A stretch of DNA of 64,000 nucleotides, from positions 47,034-111,033 of the forward strand of contig DAORAL010000018.1 of the NCBI GenBank assembly GCA_035344155.1, written 5' to 3'. The notes below the pieces were generated by a model that was not told where the DNA came from, did no database searches, and saw only the letters and a list, made by a program, of their open reading frames with translations. The first letter of the stretch is position 1, and every line of letters starts with the position of its first letter. The position numbers and the translations under genes are program-made. This DNA comes from UBA1845 sp002338715. GTDB taxonomy: Bacteria > Planctomycetota > Phycisphaerae > UBA1845. Shown here piece by piece: positions 51,770-60,876 of the stretch.

Positions 51770-54543
51770 TTCGCTGGGCGGCTGTCATTCTGGCTTCGTT
51801 GAGTTGGATGTTTGCATTTCACCATCACATCGAAGAGGTACCGTTTCGCCAATGGACTCTGGTGATATTGGCCGTGCTGTGCAGCATCGTTGGCCTGCGT
51901 CACTACGTACCGACCATCAACACGACCACCCGCCGGCGCATTCTGTGGGCGCTCGTGCCGCTGGCAGTGATTCTACTGCTGGCGCTGCCGGCTTATCGCA
52001 CGGGACCGATTCTTTTGCTCGTCGGAGTGGTCTCGCTTGCACTGGGTGGTGGGTCGATGGTCATGCGTTCGGTTGGGTTGGCGACGACGTTCGTCGGGGC
52101 GCTGCTGCTACTGCAAAGTGCGACCTACTGGATGACAATGGGTTGGACCGCACGCAACCCGAACGTGCCATACGTCGGCGCGATTCTCTACCAACTGTTT
52201 TCATGGTTGGGGGCGGATGTCAGCTACAGCGGTGGACGACTCGGCGTGCGGATGATGCGCTCGGTCCACGAGTTCCCGTTCCTTTGGGAGCACCTGGCGA
52301 TCTTCCCGCTCGCGCAGATATGGTTGGCCGGCATGTTTTTCGCGTGGCTGTCACGGGCCAAACAATCGTTCGTCGTTAACGCGGCGAAACTGACCGCGAC
52401 GCTCGGGGTGTATTCGATCCTGCGACTGTTCGTGCTGATTCCGATTTTCATCACGGCCATGTTGTTCGTCAAACACGACGACGACATTGTTCACGTCGAA
52501 GTATTCTGGATGCCCTGGATCACTGCCCTGACGCTGCTTCCATTGATTCCGATTCTTGCACGTTTCATGCCCTGGTCCGCAGAAGCGGCTGACTGGGTGC
52601 CCAACACACAGGCGTGGGATTTCCCCAAGCACAGGGCGACGATGATCCTCGCCGGTTCGGTGGCGTGCTTCTGTGCAGCCGTCGGTGTCAACTATTGGGA
52701 TCCAGGCGTGCGCAAAGAAGGGCGCGTCCTGCTCGACGAAGCCCATAGCCGCTGGGAGCGCACCGACAACCCGTACACCACCGACTGGTACGGACACGAA
52801 TCCGGTTACAACTATTACTGCATGGCCGAGTATCTCAAGCACTTCTACGACCTCGATGTCAACATGGATGGCAAGTTGACGGCCGATCGATTGGCCAACT
52901 ACGACGTGCTGATCCTCAAGACACCAACCGACAACTACAGCGACGAAGAACTGGCCGCGATGGAAGCGTTTGTTGACAATGGCGGGGGGCTGTTCGCGCT
53001 CGGTGAGCACACCAACGTTTTTGGTTCAAGCGTCGCGCTAAATCCGATTACGCGTAAATTCGGCATCGCGTTTCAATACAACTCCGTCTTCGATCTGACC
53101 CGCAAATGGGAACAGGTCCATATTCCCGGCGGCGAGAAACGCAACAAAATCATTCCCACGCGATTGGGCGTTCACCCGATCATGCAGGACGTCCCGTTCT
53201 ACAAGTTCGCGGTGTCGTGCTCGATCGCGACCGACTCGTGGAAGGTTCGACCGGTGATTCGCTCGACGGGGTTGTGGTCGCTGCCCATCGATTACGCGGC
53301 CGGCAACTTCTATCCGCACGTCGAAGACCTGACTTATGCACGGTTCGGTGCCTATGATCAGACCGTTTGTACGACGGCTGGCGAGGGGCGGGTTGTGGCG
53401 TTCGGTGACAGCACGGTCTATTCAAACTTCCTCGCGTTTTATCCCGGCAAGCCGGAGATGCTCCTTGGTGCGGTGGAATGGCTCAACCGGACGAACAGCC
53501 TCGGGTTCGTGAATCCGGTGATGCTGGTCGCGTTCTTCGTGTTGTTCGCGGTGATGATCTTCGCAAGCTGGCGCTTGCGGCCGGATCTTTCGTTTAGTGG
53601 ATTGGTGATAGCTTGCGGTGCGGGTGCGGCGTGGTTTGGGATGTGGGCGTGTGCGGAACTGTCCGCGCAATCGTATGCATTACCCAAAGCCATCAGGCCG
53701 GTACACACCGTTGTCTTCGACATGGATCACAGCACCAAACCGGCGCCTGAAGAGACCTGGATCGACGCGGCCACCAACGCATTTGAGCGTGAGTTTGCGT
53801 TCTTTGTCGACAGCGGCAAGAAGAGACCCGAAGTCAATCCGGCACTGGCGAAACAGAAAGCGAAGTGGCCGAATACCTATGAGCTTCCATTGTTTGGCTT
53901 TACGCAGCGATACGACGCAAGCTATGAGATTTTCTATCAGTGGGTTCTGCGCCTCGGCTATTACACGGATGTGTCGTTTGATCTGGATGCGGCGCTGCAG
54001 CGCGACAACCCCATCGTTCTCCTCAAACCGCAAGTTCCGTTTGGCAAGGAGACGCTTGCGAACATTTCAGAATTCCTAAATCGTGGCGGCAGCCTGATGA
54101 TCCTGGATGCTGCATCAAACAAGGACTCGACGGCATCGCAGGTACTGTCTGAGTATGGCATGGCGTTTGGCGATCGTCCGACAAGCGGCGCGGTTCTCGT
54201 GGCCGACGAAAACGTGCACGTGTGTGACAGTCCGACGATGCTGCCGGTCACGGGCGGCAAGGCGATCTTCGTGGCGCCAGGCGGAGTTGCGGTGACCTCG
54301 GTCAAGGAAGTGGGGCAGGGACAGCTTATCGCATGCGGGCTGGCCGACCGTTTCGTCGATACGCGCATGGGCAGCAGCAGCCGCGCCGTCCCGACGCCGA
54401 GCATTCGCGCCGTGTTTGAACTGGAATTCGCGCTGATGCGTGGGTTGGTTGAGAAGAACTTCGACGCTCAGATCAAGGATCTTGTCAACACATTCGGCGT
54501 CGCGGCGAAACCGGCCAGCAAAAGTGCCGCAACCGATTCGTAA
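51766..54543 (+). CDS. Large membrane protein with two Rossmann-like extracytoplasmic modules (paralogue 2)
   Basis: A 925-residue relative of the upstream protein with the same plan: about eight N-terminal helices, a soluble module with 'YDVLILKTPTDNYSDEELAAMEAFVDNGGGLFALGEHT' (about 378-430), two helices (about 580-625), then a second module 'NPIVLLKPQVPFGKETLANISEFLNRGGSLMILD' (about 747-790). The N-terminal helices contain 'VYSILRLFVLIPIF' and a later 'IVHVEVFWMP', which resemble the Arg and His positions of exosortases, while the Cys site reads FPFLWEHL. ATGA overlap makes translation coupled to paralogue 1. Function unknown; envelope protein handling is inferred from position. Confidence 0.75.
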   Translation: MIRWAAVILASLSWMFAFHHHIEEVPFRQWTLVILAVLCSIVGLRHYVPTINTTTRRRILWALVPLAVILLLALPAYRTGPILLLVGVVSLALGGGSMVMRSVGLATTFVGALLLLQSATYWMTMGWTARNPNVPYVGAILYQLFSWLGADVSYSGGRLGVRMMRSVHEFPFLWEHLAIFPLAQIWLAGMFFAWLSRAKQSFVVNAAKLTATLGVYSILRLFVLIPIFITAMLFVKHDDDIVHVEVFWMPWITALTLLPLIPILARFMPWSAEAADWVPNTQAWDFPKHRATMILAGSVACFCAAVGVNYWDPGVRKEGRVLLDEAHSRWERTDNPYTTDWYGHESGYNYYCMAEYLKHFYDLDVNMDGKLTADRLANYDVLILKTPTDNYSDEELAAMEAFVDNGGGLFALGEHTNVFGSSVALNPITRKFGIAFQYNSVFDLTRKWEQVHIPGGEKRNKIIPTRLGVHPIMQDVPFYKFAVSCSIATDSWKVRPVIRSTGLWSLPIDYAAGNFYPHVEDLTYARFGAYDQTVCTTAGEGRVVAFGDSTVYSNFLAFYPGKPEMLLGAVEWLNRTNSLGFVNPVMLVAFFVLFAVMIFASWRLRPDLSFSGLVIACGAGAAWFGMWACAELSAQSYALPKAIRPVHTVVFDMDHSTKPAPEETWIDAATNAFEREFAFFVDSGKKRPEVNPALAKQKAKWPNTYELPLFGFTQRYDASYEIFYQWVLRLGYYTDVSFDLDAALQRDNPIVLLKPQVPFGKETLANISEFLNRGGSLMILDAASNKDSTASQVLSEYGMAFGDRPTSGAVLVADENVHVCDSPTMLPVTGGKAIFVAPGGVAVTSVKEVGQGQLIACGLADRFVDTRMGSSSRAVPTPSIRAVFELEFALMRGLVEKNFDAQIKDLVNTFGVAAKPASKSAATDS

Positions 54544-54607
54544 ATCGAATTGCGGCACAAAAGCGAGTTCTGAAGCCGGTTTTCAAGATGGGCACAGCCG
54601 TATCGGT

Positions 54608-55030
54608 TTACACCGACTGGGCGTGGGCCTTCGCGCCTTCGATCATGACGCTTGAGACGAGATCGAGTGCGGCTGACCAATCGTCATAAAGTTCGTCGGT
54701 CCATGCGTCACCCGCGATTTCGCCGAGGACTTCGAGCATCGTGTCGCGCACCAGCGGATAGTGCTGCGGGATTGCGCCGTAGTCCGCATGCCGTTTGCCC
54801 ATTTCAGTCAATGGATCGAGCAACTTGTCCGGTGTGCGAATGTTCTGCACAACCAGGACGAGTGACGCGATGAGTTTCTTTTTCTGATCGCCCATCTGCT
54901 CGGGGAACATCGGGCGCACTTGCGGATAACGTGAAAACAAAAGTGCGTAAAACCGATCGACCAATTCCTGCGCCCTGGGCGCGACCAGATTGAAGCTGCT
55001 CTCCAATCGTTCAATGCGTTGCTGTTCCAT
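54608..55030 (-). CDS. Globin-like haemoprotein
   Basis: A 140-residue single-domain globin, resembling the globin part of flavohaemoproteins or neuroglobin-like bacterial globins. The pattern 'SFNLVAPRAQELVDRFYALLFSRYPQVRPMF' is the typical A-to-C helix stretch. 'HADYGAIPQHYPLVRDTMLEVL' contains the proximal His and the F-G region. No reductase domain follows, so it is not a full flavohaemoglobin. NO detoxification or oxygen binding are possible roles. ATG at 55030; upstream frame to 55090 without support. It converges with the membrane paralogue pair. Confidence 0.87.
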   Translation of the reverse strand: MEQQRIERLESSFNLVAPRAQELVDRFYALLFSRYPQVRPMFPEQMGDQKKKLIASLVLVVQNIRTPDKLLDPLTEMGKRHADYGAIPQHYPLVRDTMLEVLGEIAGDAWTDELYDDWSAALDLVSSVMIEGAKAHAQSV

Positions 55031-55246
55031 GCGGTGTCTCCCTATCCAGTGTCCAGTTTGTCCCAGACCAATCCTGCAATGGACCAGCAAGAATGGGGAG
55101 GGAAGTGAACGTTGGTGGGAGTCTACGATTCACATTCTGACAAAGTTGGGCTGGGGGTTGCGTCCAGGAAAAACGCCGGCTAACCAAGCGGATTCGAGGA
55201 TCGCGTTGGTGGGGGTTTTGCGCAGATTAGCCGAGTCAAATCTGAA

Positions 55247-55735
55247 TCAAGCAGGGGGTGAATACGCGTCTTCCCAACTGAGCACATCCCCCTCGGGCCG
55301 ATTGTCTACGCCGAGCATTCTCAGCATGTAGAGAACCTGTGCGCGGTGGTGCATGCTGTGGGTGATGACGTGGGCGATGCTGCCGCCAAATGTTCGCCGC
55401 TTGGGTGGATTCTCAAGGTGGTCCATCCAGGTGTCGTCCCAGCCGTCCCTATCCGAGACGCTTCGCGCGGTTGTCGAAAGGCGAGCGCTTGCATCATCCA
55501 ACCGGTTGATCAAACCCGCAATCGAGCAATCATCGGACGTGACAATATCAACGCTCTCCATCAGCGAAGACCACGCCTCCATGTTGTAAATCAAATGAGT
55601 CAGCGTCGCCCGCAATGTTCGATGTCCAAGGTCGAATACCTGATCCAGTTGATCATTGCGAAGTGGGATGCAAAGTTGGAGGAGCTGGCGTGTCGTCCAC
55701 GCATCGTGCTTGAGCAGGCGATCCAGAAGGTCCAT
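55247..55735 (-). CDS. DinB-superfamily protein
   Basis: About 162 residues of the DinB/YfiT four-helix bundle type, often metal-dependent thiol transferases or hydrolases. The pattern 'LLKHDAWTTRQLL' begins the first helix; 'ATLTHLIYNMEAW' supplies the first His; 'HVITHSMHHRAQVLYMLRMLG' provides the HxxxH pair. These three histidines are the usual metal ligands. The start is uncertain: ATG 55735 fits the family start, while ATG 55765 and GTG 55798 are in frame upstream. It is unconnected to the globin gene. Confidence 0.85.
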   Translation of the reverse strand: MDLLDRLLKHDAWTTRQLLQLCIPLRNDQLDQVFDLGHRTLRATLTHLIYNMEAWSSLMESVDIVTSDDCSIAGLINRLDDASARLSTTARSVSDRDGWDDTWMDHLENPPKRRTFGGSIAHVITHSMHHRAQVLYMLRMLGVDNRPEGDVLSWEDAYSPPA

Positions 55736-55808
55736 GGGCAGGATGATCCCCGACACGAAGTTCATTCGGCCAATCAAGGTTTGAGACAAAGTCGGCACAA
55801 GTGAGAAA

Positions 55809-55882
55809 CGCGCCAGGAAGGACTCGAACCTTCGACCGCCGGATTAGAAATCCGGTGCTCTATCCAACTGAGCTACTGGCGC
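55809..55882 (-). tRNA. tRNA-Arg (anticodon TCT)
   Basis: The minus strand folds as a standard cloverleaf. The acceptor stem GCGCCAG pairs with CTGGCGC, the D loop has AGCTCAGTTGGATAGAGC, the anticodon stem CCGGA/TCCGG encloses TTTCTAA (anticodon TCT), and the T arm reads GTTCGAGTC. The discriminator base is G and no CCA is encoded. It decodes AGA. Confidence 0.95.
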
Positions 55883-55910
55883 TTTGAGGCTTGTGGGCCT
55901 GCGGACGACG

Positions 55911-55938
55911 ATTCTATTCGCAAGTTCGCGGAATTCAA
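55911..55938 (-). promoter_or_regulatory. Promoter of tRNA-Arg
   Basis: On the minus strand TTGAAT (55938-55933) and TAGAAT (55916-55911) are 16 bases apart, about 30 bases upstream of the tRNA. The hexamers and spacing fit a sigma-70 promoter. Confidence 0.55.
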
Positions 55939-56143
55939 CGATCGACCTTGCCGCATGGAAGCCTGGCGTATGCTGCTGATTCTAAGGGAATGGGCCATTG
56001 GCTCGATTTCAAGCGATTCGCCGCCACGCACGTTTCGCCAGGCCGTTTCGTCTTGAACGGGCGGATCATTCGCCCCTATGCTACCCATGACAGGTTCGGG
56101 GTTTGTTCCGACGTGAGCGGACAATGATCAAAGGATCGGCAAC

Positions 56144-57052
56144 ATGGGCAGGTTCGAGTTTCTCAAGGCATTTTGCATCGCGATTTGCGCAGCGCTTTGG
56201 GTTGGCGAAGCGGCGGCTTGTCCACCCGTTGACATAGCCATCGCGAATGCTGGGTTTGAAGATGATCCGGTGAGCCCCGGCTGCTTTGAAGTGATGCCGC
56301 TCGACGACTGGCTTGAGTTTGATCCGAACGGCGTGCTGGACGGAGGGTTGAATTCCGTTGGCGGGATCAACTTGCCACTTGGTTCGGTTTTCTTTCCAGG
56401 TGGGGCGCCGGAACGCGAGCATGCTGCGCTTGTTTTCTTGTTCACCTCGACCGGTATGGGCCCCGCCGGTTTGCGGCAGGAATTGAGCGCGACACTTCAG
56501 CCGAATACCACGTACACGCTTTCGGCGCAGGTGGGCAACATCGCGACCGGCATCGGCCCGCCGCCCTGCGACGTGTTCGGCGAATTCGACATCGACGGAT
56601 TTCCCGGATACCAGGTGCAATTGCTGGCTGGCGGTGAGATCATTGCCGTCGATGACAACGGGTTGGCCGGCGCACTTGGCGAAGGTGAATTCGAACTCAG
56701 CACCTGTGAGGCGATCATCGGCCCTTCGCACGATCAACTCGGTCAGAATCTCGAAATCCGCCTGATCAATCTGAACGAAGCCGAGACCCCAGAGAACCCC
56801 GGCATCGAGGTTGATTTTGATGACGTGCGGCTGACGTCTCGATCGAACGCACCGCCCGCCCTCGGCGACCTCGACTGTGATGGCGATCGTGATCTTGAAG
56901 ATTATGGGTTGTTCGAGCGATGTTTGGCGGGGCCGAATCAACCGCCAGCAACCCTATGCGGTGACGGGGTCGACGCGGACCTTGACGATGACAACGATGT
57001 CGATCTTGCCGACTTTGTGCTGATCGCCACTTCAATTGCGGATTCACCGTAG
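56144..57052 (+). CDS. Secreted protein with dockerin-like tail
   Basis: A 302-residue exported protein. The signal peptide (FLKAFCIAICAALWVGEAAA) is followed by a beta-rich domain starting 'ANAGFEDDPVSPGCFEVMPLDDWLEF', a pattern recurring in planctomycete and myxobacterial extracellular proteins (HpiC1-like or CBM-like). Residues 245-300 hold a dockerin-like tail: 'GDLDCDGDRDLEDYGLFERCLAGPN' and 'GVDADLDDDNDVDLADF', two calcium loops with a conserved FERCLAGP spacer. The giant Cys-rich protein has the same arrangement at its N-terminus, so the two may share a sorting or docking partner. The catalytic role, if any, is unknown. Confidence 0.8.
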   Translation: MGRFEFLKAFCIAICAALWVGEAAACPPVDIAIANAGFEDDPVSPGCFEVMPLDDWLEFDPNGVLDGGLNSVGGINLPLGSVFFPGGAPEREHAALVFLFTSTGMGPAGLRQELSATLQPNTTYTLSAQVGNIATGIGPPPCDVFGEFDIDGFPGYQVQLLAGGEIIAVDDNGLAGALGEGEFELSTCEAIIGPSHDQLGQNLEIRLINLNEAETPENPGIEVDFDDVRLTSRSNAPPALGDLDCDGDRDLEDYGLFERCLAGPNQPPATLCGDGVDADLDDDNDVDLADFVLIATSIADSP

Positions 57053-57111
57053 CTGCGATACCTTTCTGCGCATTACGATCTTGAGACGATCAGCTTATAA
57101 CGAATCATCGC

Positions 57112-58299
57112 ATGACCCTCGCCGTTAAACGCATGACGATCTACCCGCTTTCGTTCCCGTTGGGACGCAAGGTGTCGCATGCCACTTCCGAGCGGGCGGT
57201 CAGCGAGCCGATTGTGGTGGCCGTCGAGTTGATGAACGGAGCCGTCGGCTATGGTGAGACCCTGCCGCGCGAATACGTGACGGGTGAGACCAATGCGTCG
57301 GTCCTTGAGTTGCTTCAGGGAGAGTTTGCCCGGGAACTGCTGGCGTTTTCGCCGCGGAGTTTTCCCGAGGCATTGGAGGCGATCGACGCGCTGCCGAGCA
57401 TTGACGAAGGCGGGATGAATTGTTCTGCGGCGCGGGCGTGCGTGGAGTTGGCCCTTCTGGATGCGGTGCTGCGGAGTGGGAATCGTTCGCTGGATAGCGT
57501 CGTGGGTTGGTTGGGCGATCCGAGACTGGGTACGCCCGGAAGCGCCAGAACCGCTCGCTTCAGCATGGTGCTCGCTTCCGATTCCCTCGAATCCAATGTG
57601 CGAAGCGCGCGACTTGCCAAGTGGGCTGGGTTTCGCAATTTCAAATTGAAGGTGGGGATGTCTGACGACGACGCCCGCGTCGAAACAATCGCTCGTGTGA
57701 TTGGTCGACTGCTGTCCCGCGGAAAAGCCACGCTTCGTCTCGATGCCAATGGCGTTTGGGATGTCGAACAAGCGGTGGAATTCTTGAATCGCTGGCGACA
57801 CCTTCCGCTTTCCGGAATAGAGCAGCCGCTTCCCCGCTCGAAGGATCGCGATCTTGTCGAACTCAAGAAACGCTGCGACGTGCCTGTCTTTCACGACGAA
57901 TCGCTCTCGACCCTTGAAGACGCAGAACGCCTCCACGAACTTGGCGTCGCCGATGGATTCAACATCCGCGTGAGCAAGTGCGGCGGTTTGCTCGCGGCGT
58001 TGAAGTTGGCCAGCTTCGCCATCAAGCGAAACATTCAAACGCAATTGGGCTGCATGGTTGGGGAGACAAGCCTATTGTCAGCCGCCGGTGTGCGCTTCAT
58101 TCAGATGACGCCGGGTGTGCAGTTCTGCGAAGGGAGTTTCGGTCCGCTCTTAAGTCGCCACGACATCGCAGAAAAGCGCGTGCGCTTCACTTGGGCGGGA
58201 AGTCTTCCCAAATTGCACGAACGTGGATTGGGCGTGGATGTATCCAACGAACTTCTGTTGCAACTTACCAAGGGAAAACCGATCGTCATCGAACTGTGA
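57112..58299 (+). CDS. Enolase-superfamily enzyme (MLE/dipeptide epimerase type)
   Basis: A 395-residue enzyme of the muconate-lactonizing subgroup of the enolase superfamily. Catalytic residues are visible: 'FKLKVG' (KxK, about 177-179), 'RLDANGVWD' (metal-binding Asp, about 211), 'IEQPL' (Glu, about 237), 'HDES' (Asp, about 262) and 'VSKCGG' (Lys, about 288). It could be a dipeptide epimerase (L-Ala-D/L-Glu) in peptidoglycan recycling or an O-succinylbenzoate synthase; I cannot choose from sequence alone. It starts 59 bases after the dockerin protein and converges with the sulfatase-fold gene. Confidence 0.87.
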   Translation: MTLAVKRMTIYPLSFPLGRKVSHATSERAVSEPIVVAVELMNGAVGYGETLPREYVTGETNASVLELLQGEFARELLAFSPRSFPEALEAIDALPSIDEGGMNCSAARACVELALLDAVLRSGNRSLDSVVGWLGDPRLGTPGSARTARFSMVLASDSLESNVRSARLAKWAGFRNFKLKVGMSDDDARVETIARVIGRLLSRGKATLRLDANGVWDVEQAVEFLNRWRHLPLSGIEQPLPRSKDRDLVELKKRCDVPVFHDESLSTLEDAERLHELGVADGFNIRVSKCGGLLAALKLASFAIKRNIQTQLGCMVGETSLLSAAGVRFIQMTPGVQFCEGSFGPLLSRHDIAEKRVRFTWAGSLPKLHERGLGVDVSNELLLQLTKGKPIVIEL

Positions 58300-58333
58300 T
58301 CACTGAGAAAATCTGCACGGCCCACCCTGCGAA

Positions 58334-59800
58334 CTACTCTACGTAACCGAGGCTGCGCAGTGCCCGCATCGATTTTGCGTCTGCATTGCCCGCCACCGGA
58401 CCGTGCGAATGCTTGTCGTTGGCGAGGTGTGTGGGGCGACCGCCTGGATCGGGATCGCTGCGAATCAGTTGACATAGCCTTTCAAACGCATCCGACGATT
58501 CCGCGACGGGCAGGCGTTTTTGTGCGTTGGGATCGATCTTCAAATCAAACTGCCAACGGTCGCGGGGCTCATTGGAGCGGCCATGTTGGACAACGGTCTT
58601 GGTGCTGTCACTGATAAGCGTCCGGTGCAATCCACCGCTGCCGCCGCTATCTAGACCTTCTGCATACATGCTTCGAACTGAATTCGTTTGACCAATCGCC
58701 AATCCATCGAGTTTGGGAGGCACAGCGAGTCCGACAAATTCCAAAATGGTCGGCATGATGTCCACGATTGAAGAAACGCGATCGTTCATTCCCGGTTTGA
58801 TTGACGGATGTCGAACAATCAGTGGGATGTGAATGACTGCATCGTTAACGTCATATCCGTGCGAGAAATACGTGTGACCTTCCATCATGTTTTCGCCATG
58901 GTCAGACGTGATGATGGCCAGCGGTGGTTGCGATAAGTTGATTGCGTCGAAGGCAGCCAGCAATCGTCCGACTTCGCGATCCGTGTAGGCAATCTCTTCA
59001 TCGTAGCGATCGACGTATTCGGCGCCGTCGGCCATTTCGCCATCGCGCACATACTCCGCGATGCGCTCAACTTCAACCGGTACGGGTTGTTCATGGGTGA
59101 AGTCTACCGGCGCATCGGAAGGCGCGTCATACGGACCGTGGGGGTCGATGTAGTGGACCCATAGAAAAAATGGACGTTCGGCGTCGCGTCGATTTTGAAG
59201 CCATTGAATCGCCGCATCTGTCGTCCGCACGGCATTGCGCTCCAGCATGTCCGGCCGATTGGCTTCCGGTTCATCAACGGATTCATCATAGAACGCGAAA
59301 CGCTCGCCAATGCGCGACGCTTCGTTGCCCAGCACGATATTCGAAACGACAGCCGCAGTATCGTAACCGGCGCGATGCAAATGATCGGCGACGGTAATGG
59401 TCCCGCTATCGATCGGCTGCCAAAGCAATCGAACGCCGTGGCGATTCGGGGTGAATCCGGTCAACATGCTCACGACGCTGGGGGTGGTGAGGGGGGCTGT
59501 CGAATACGCCCGCGTGAATACTGTGCCATTCTCGGCGAAGGCGTTCATGTTGGGGCTGGTGTTTCGCGAATAGCCGTACATCCCCAGGTGATCGGGGCGG
59601 AGCGTGTCGATCGAGATCAGGAGGACACAGTTCCCGTTTGCTTCGCGTTCGACATGGGAACTGAAGAATTTCTGAAGTTTGGAAGGGGTGGCGCTTTGCG
59701 GTGATTGTCGGGCGACACTGCTTTGCGGGCCGCTCTTAAATAGCAGAACGCACAGCGTCACTGCGACGATCACGATAGAGACTGCAATCTTACGTGCCAT
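58334..59800 (-). CDS. Sulfatase-fold enzyme with Thr at the nucleophile position
   Basis: A 488-residue protein of the alkaline phosphatase/sulfatase superfamily with an N-terminal membrane anchor (IAVSIVIVAVTLCVLLF). 'LISIDTLRPDHLGMYGY' provides a metal ligand (Asp65). Type I sulfatases carry C-x-P-x-R here; this protein reads TTPSV ('APLTTPSVVSMLTG'), with Thr105 at the nucleophile position and no formylglycine cysteine. 'ITSDHGENMMEGHTYFSHG' completes the metal site. It is therefore more likely a phosphotransferase or phosphodiesterase, or a degenerate sulfatase, than an active formylglycine sulfatase. It starts the minus-strand side of the glycan cluster. Confidence 0.85.
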   Translation of the reverse strand: MARKIAVSIVIVAVTLCVLLFKSGPQSSVARQSPQSATPSKLQKFFSSHVEREANGNCVLLISIDTLRPDHLGMYGYSRNTSPNMNAFAENGTVFTRAYSTAPLTTPSVVSMLTGFTPNRHGVRLLWQPIDSGTITVADHLHRAGYDTAAVVSNIVLGNEASRIGERFAFYDESVDEPEANRPDMLERNAVRTTDAAIQWLQNRRDAERPFFLWVHYIDPHGPYDAPSDAPVDFTHEQPVPVEVERIAEYVRDGEMADGAEYVDRYDEEIAYTDREVGRLLAAFDAINLSQPPLAIITSDHGENMMEGHTYFSHGYDVNDAVIHIPLIVRHPSIKPGMNDRVSSIVDIMPTILEFVGLAVPPKLDGLAIGQTNSVRSMYAEGLDSGGSGGLHRTLISDSTKTVVQHGRSNEPRDRWQFDLKIDPNAQKRLPVAESSDAFERLCQLIRSDPDPGGRPTHLANDKHSHGPVAGNADAKSMRALRSLGYVE

Positions 59801-59821
59801 GATGTGACACTCCTTCGTTCA

Positions 59822-60631
59822 TCACCCGCCGCTTGCGCCGGATTGTCGCCAGCCCAAAAACAGCAGCGAAAACCCGAACCACCAATCCCACATCGATCGC
59901 TTCTGGCTCCAGTCGGGCCCACGCCCAATGATGCTGCGACCCCATTGGTCGCCTAAGGCCTGCCAGAAACCCGTGCACGGCACTCGGCAGTTCACGAACC
60001 CGACATCTTCCGCCCGGCGCAGCAACTCACGACGCGAATAGGGGATTTCCATCCCATAAGGCCACCATCCGCGCAGCTCAAGATACGCCTTCCATACGCG
60101 GTATTGCGGGCAATTCGAATTGGGCACACCGATGACAGCCAACCCGCCCGGGCGCAAAACATCGTGATGCGTTTGCATGGTTTTGGTGCGTGCGTCGTGT
60201 TTGAAATGCTCGATAACCCCGTACGACAGCGAAACGTCGAAGCCTTCGTCAACCAGCTTGCCGGGATTGAGCAAGTCGCCTTCGCGATAATCGGCAGCCA
60301 ATCCAAGTCGGTCGAATCGCTGCCGGGCAAGGTCGAGGGCTTTGTCGCTTTGATCGATCAGCGTGACCTTCGCGCCGCGTTCGGCTAGCAGCACAGAAAG
60401 ATCGGCTCTGCCGCTACCGAGTTCAACCGTTCGCAGGCCTTCCAACGTGCCAAACGTCTCGACCATCGCATCAACCATGCAGGCCCAGCGCGGACCCTCA
60501 CGTTCACGCGTCAGCGCCGCATCATCCTTGGCGTCGTCGGGCACGTGTCGCCATACCCGCTCCCAAACCGGTGTTCCGGTATCGTGACGTGATGGCGGTT
60601 GGTTCAGTTGAATGGTGGCCTGTTCGGTCAT
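59822..60631 (-). CDS. SAM-dependent methyltransferase (class I)
   Basis: A 269-residue methyltransferase. SAM-binding motif I is 'VELGSGRADLSVLLAERGAKV', with the acidic residue 'LIDQSDKAL' after it; 'DVSLSYGVIEHFKH' is the post-motif. The C-terminal part has aromatic-rich 'DWWFGFSLLFLGWRQSG'. No signal peptide. The ATG at 60631 is preferred; the frame extends to 60667. It sits between a sulfatase-fold gene and two divergent glycosyltransferases, so the substrate could be a sugar or lipid headgroup of a surface glycan (inference). Confidence 0.88.
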   Translation of the reverse strand: MTEQATIQLNQPPSRHDTGTPVWERVWRHVPDDAKDDAALTREREGPRWACMVDAMVETFGTLEGLRTVELGSGRADLSVLLAERGAKVTLIDQSDKALDLARQRFDRLGLAADYREGDLLNPGKLVDEGFDVSLSYGVIEHFKHDARTKTMQTHHDVLRPGGLAVIGVPNSNCPQYRVWKAYLELRGWWPYGMEIPYSRRELLRRAEDVGFVNCRVPCTGFWQALGDQWGRSIIGRGPDWSQKRSMWDWWFGFSLLFLGWRQSGASGG

Positions 60632-60876
60632 GGATGCCTTTGCTCCGGCGTTTCGTGTTGCGCGCAAGGTGTCTCAATGACTTTTATCGGACGGGTGAGC
60701 GGCGTGCTGAAGGACGATCGGCCGGAACCTGTTTGGCTGAGGCGGAGGCTAAAGGAAGCGGCAATTTCGGCCTAAGTTCAATCCAATGTCATCCGATAAT
60801 AATGGGAGGCGTGCAGCGGTGCGCCCGGATTGTCTGTCTTGTCGCCCTCGAAAGGCCTTTGGAAGATACGAGTATC

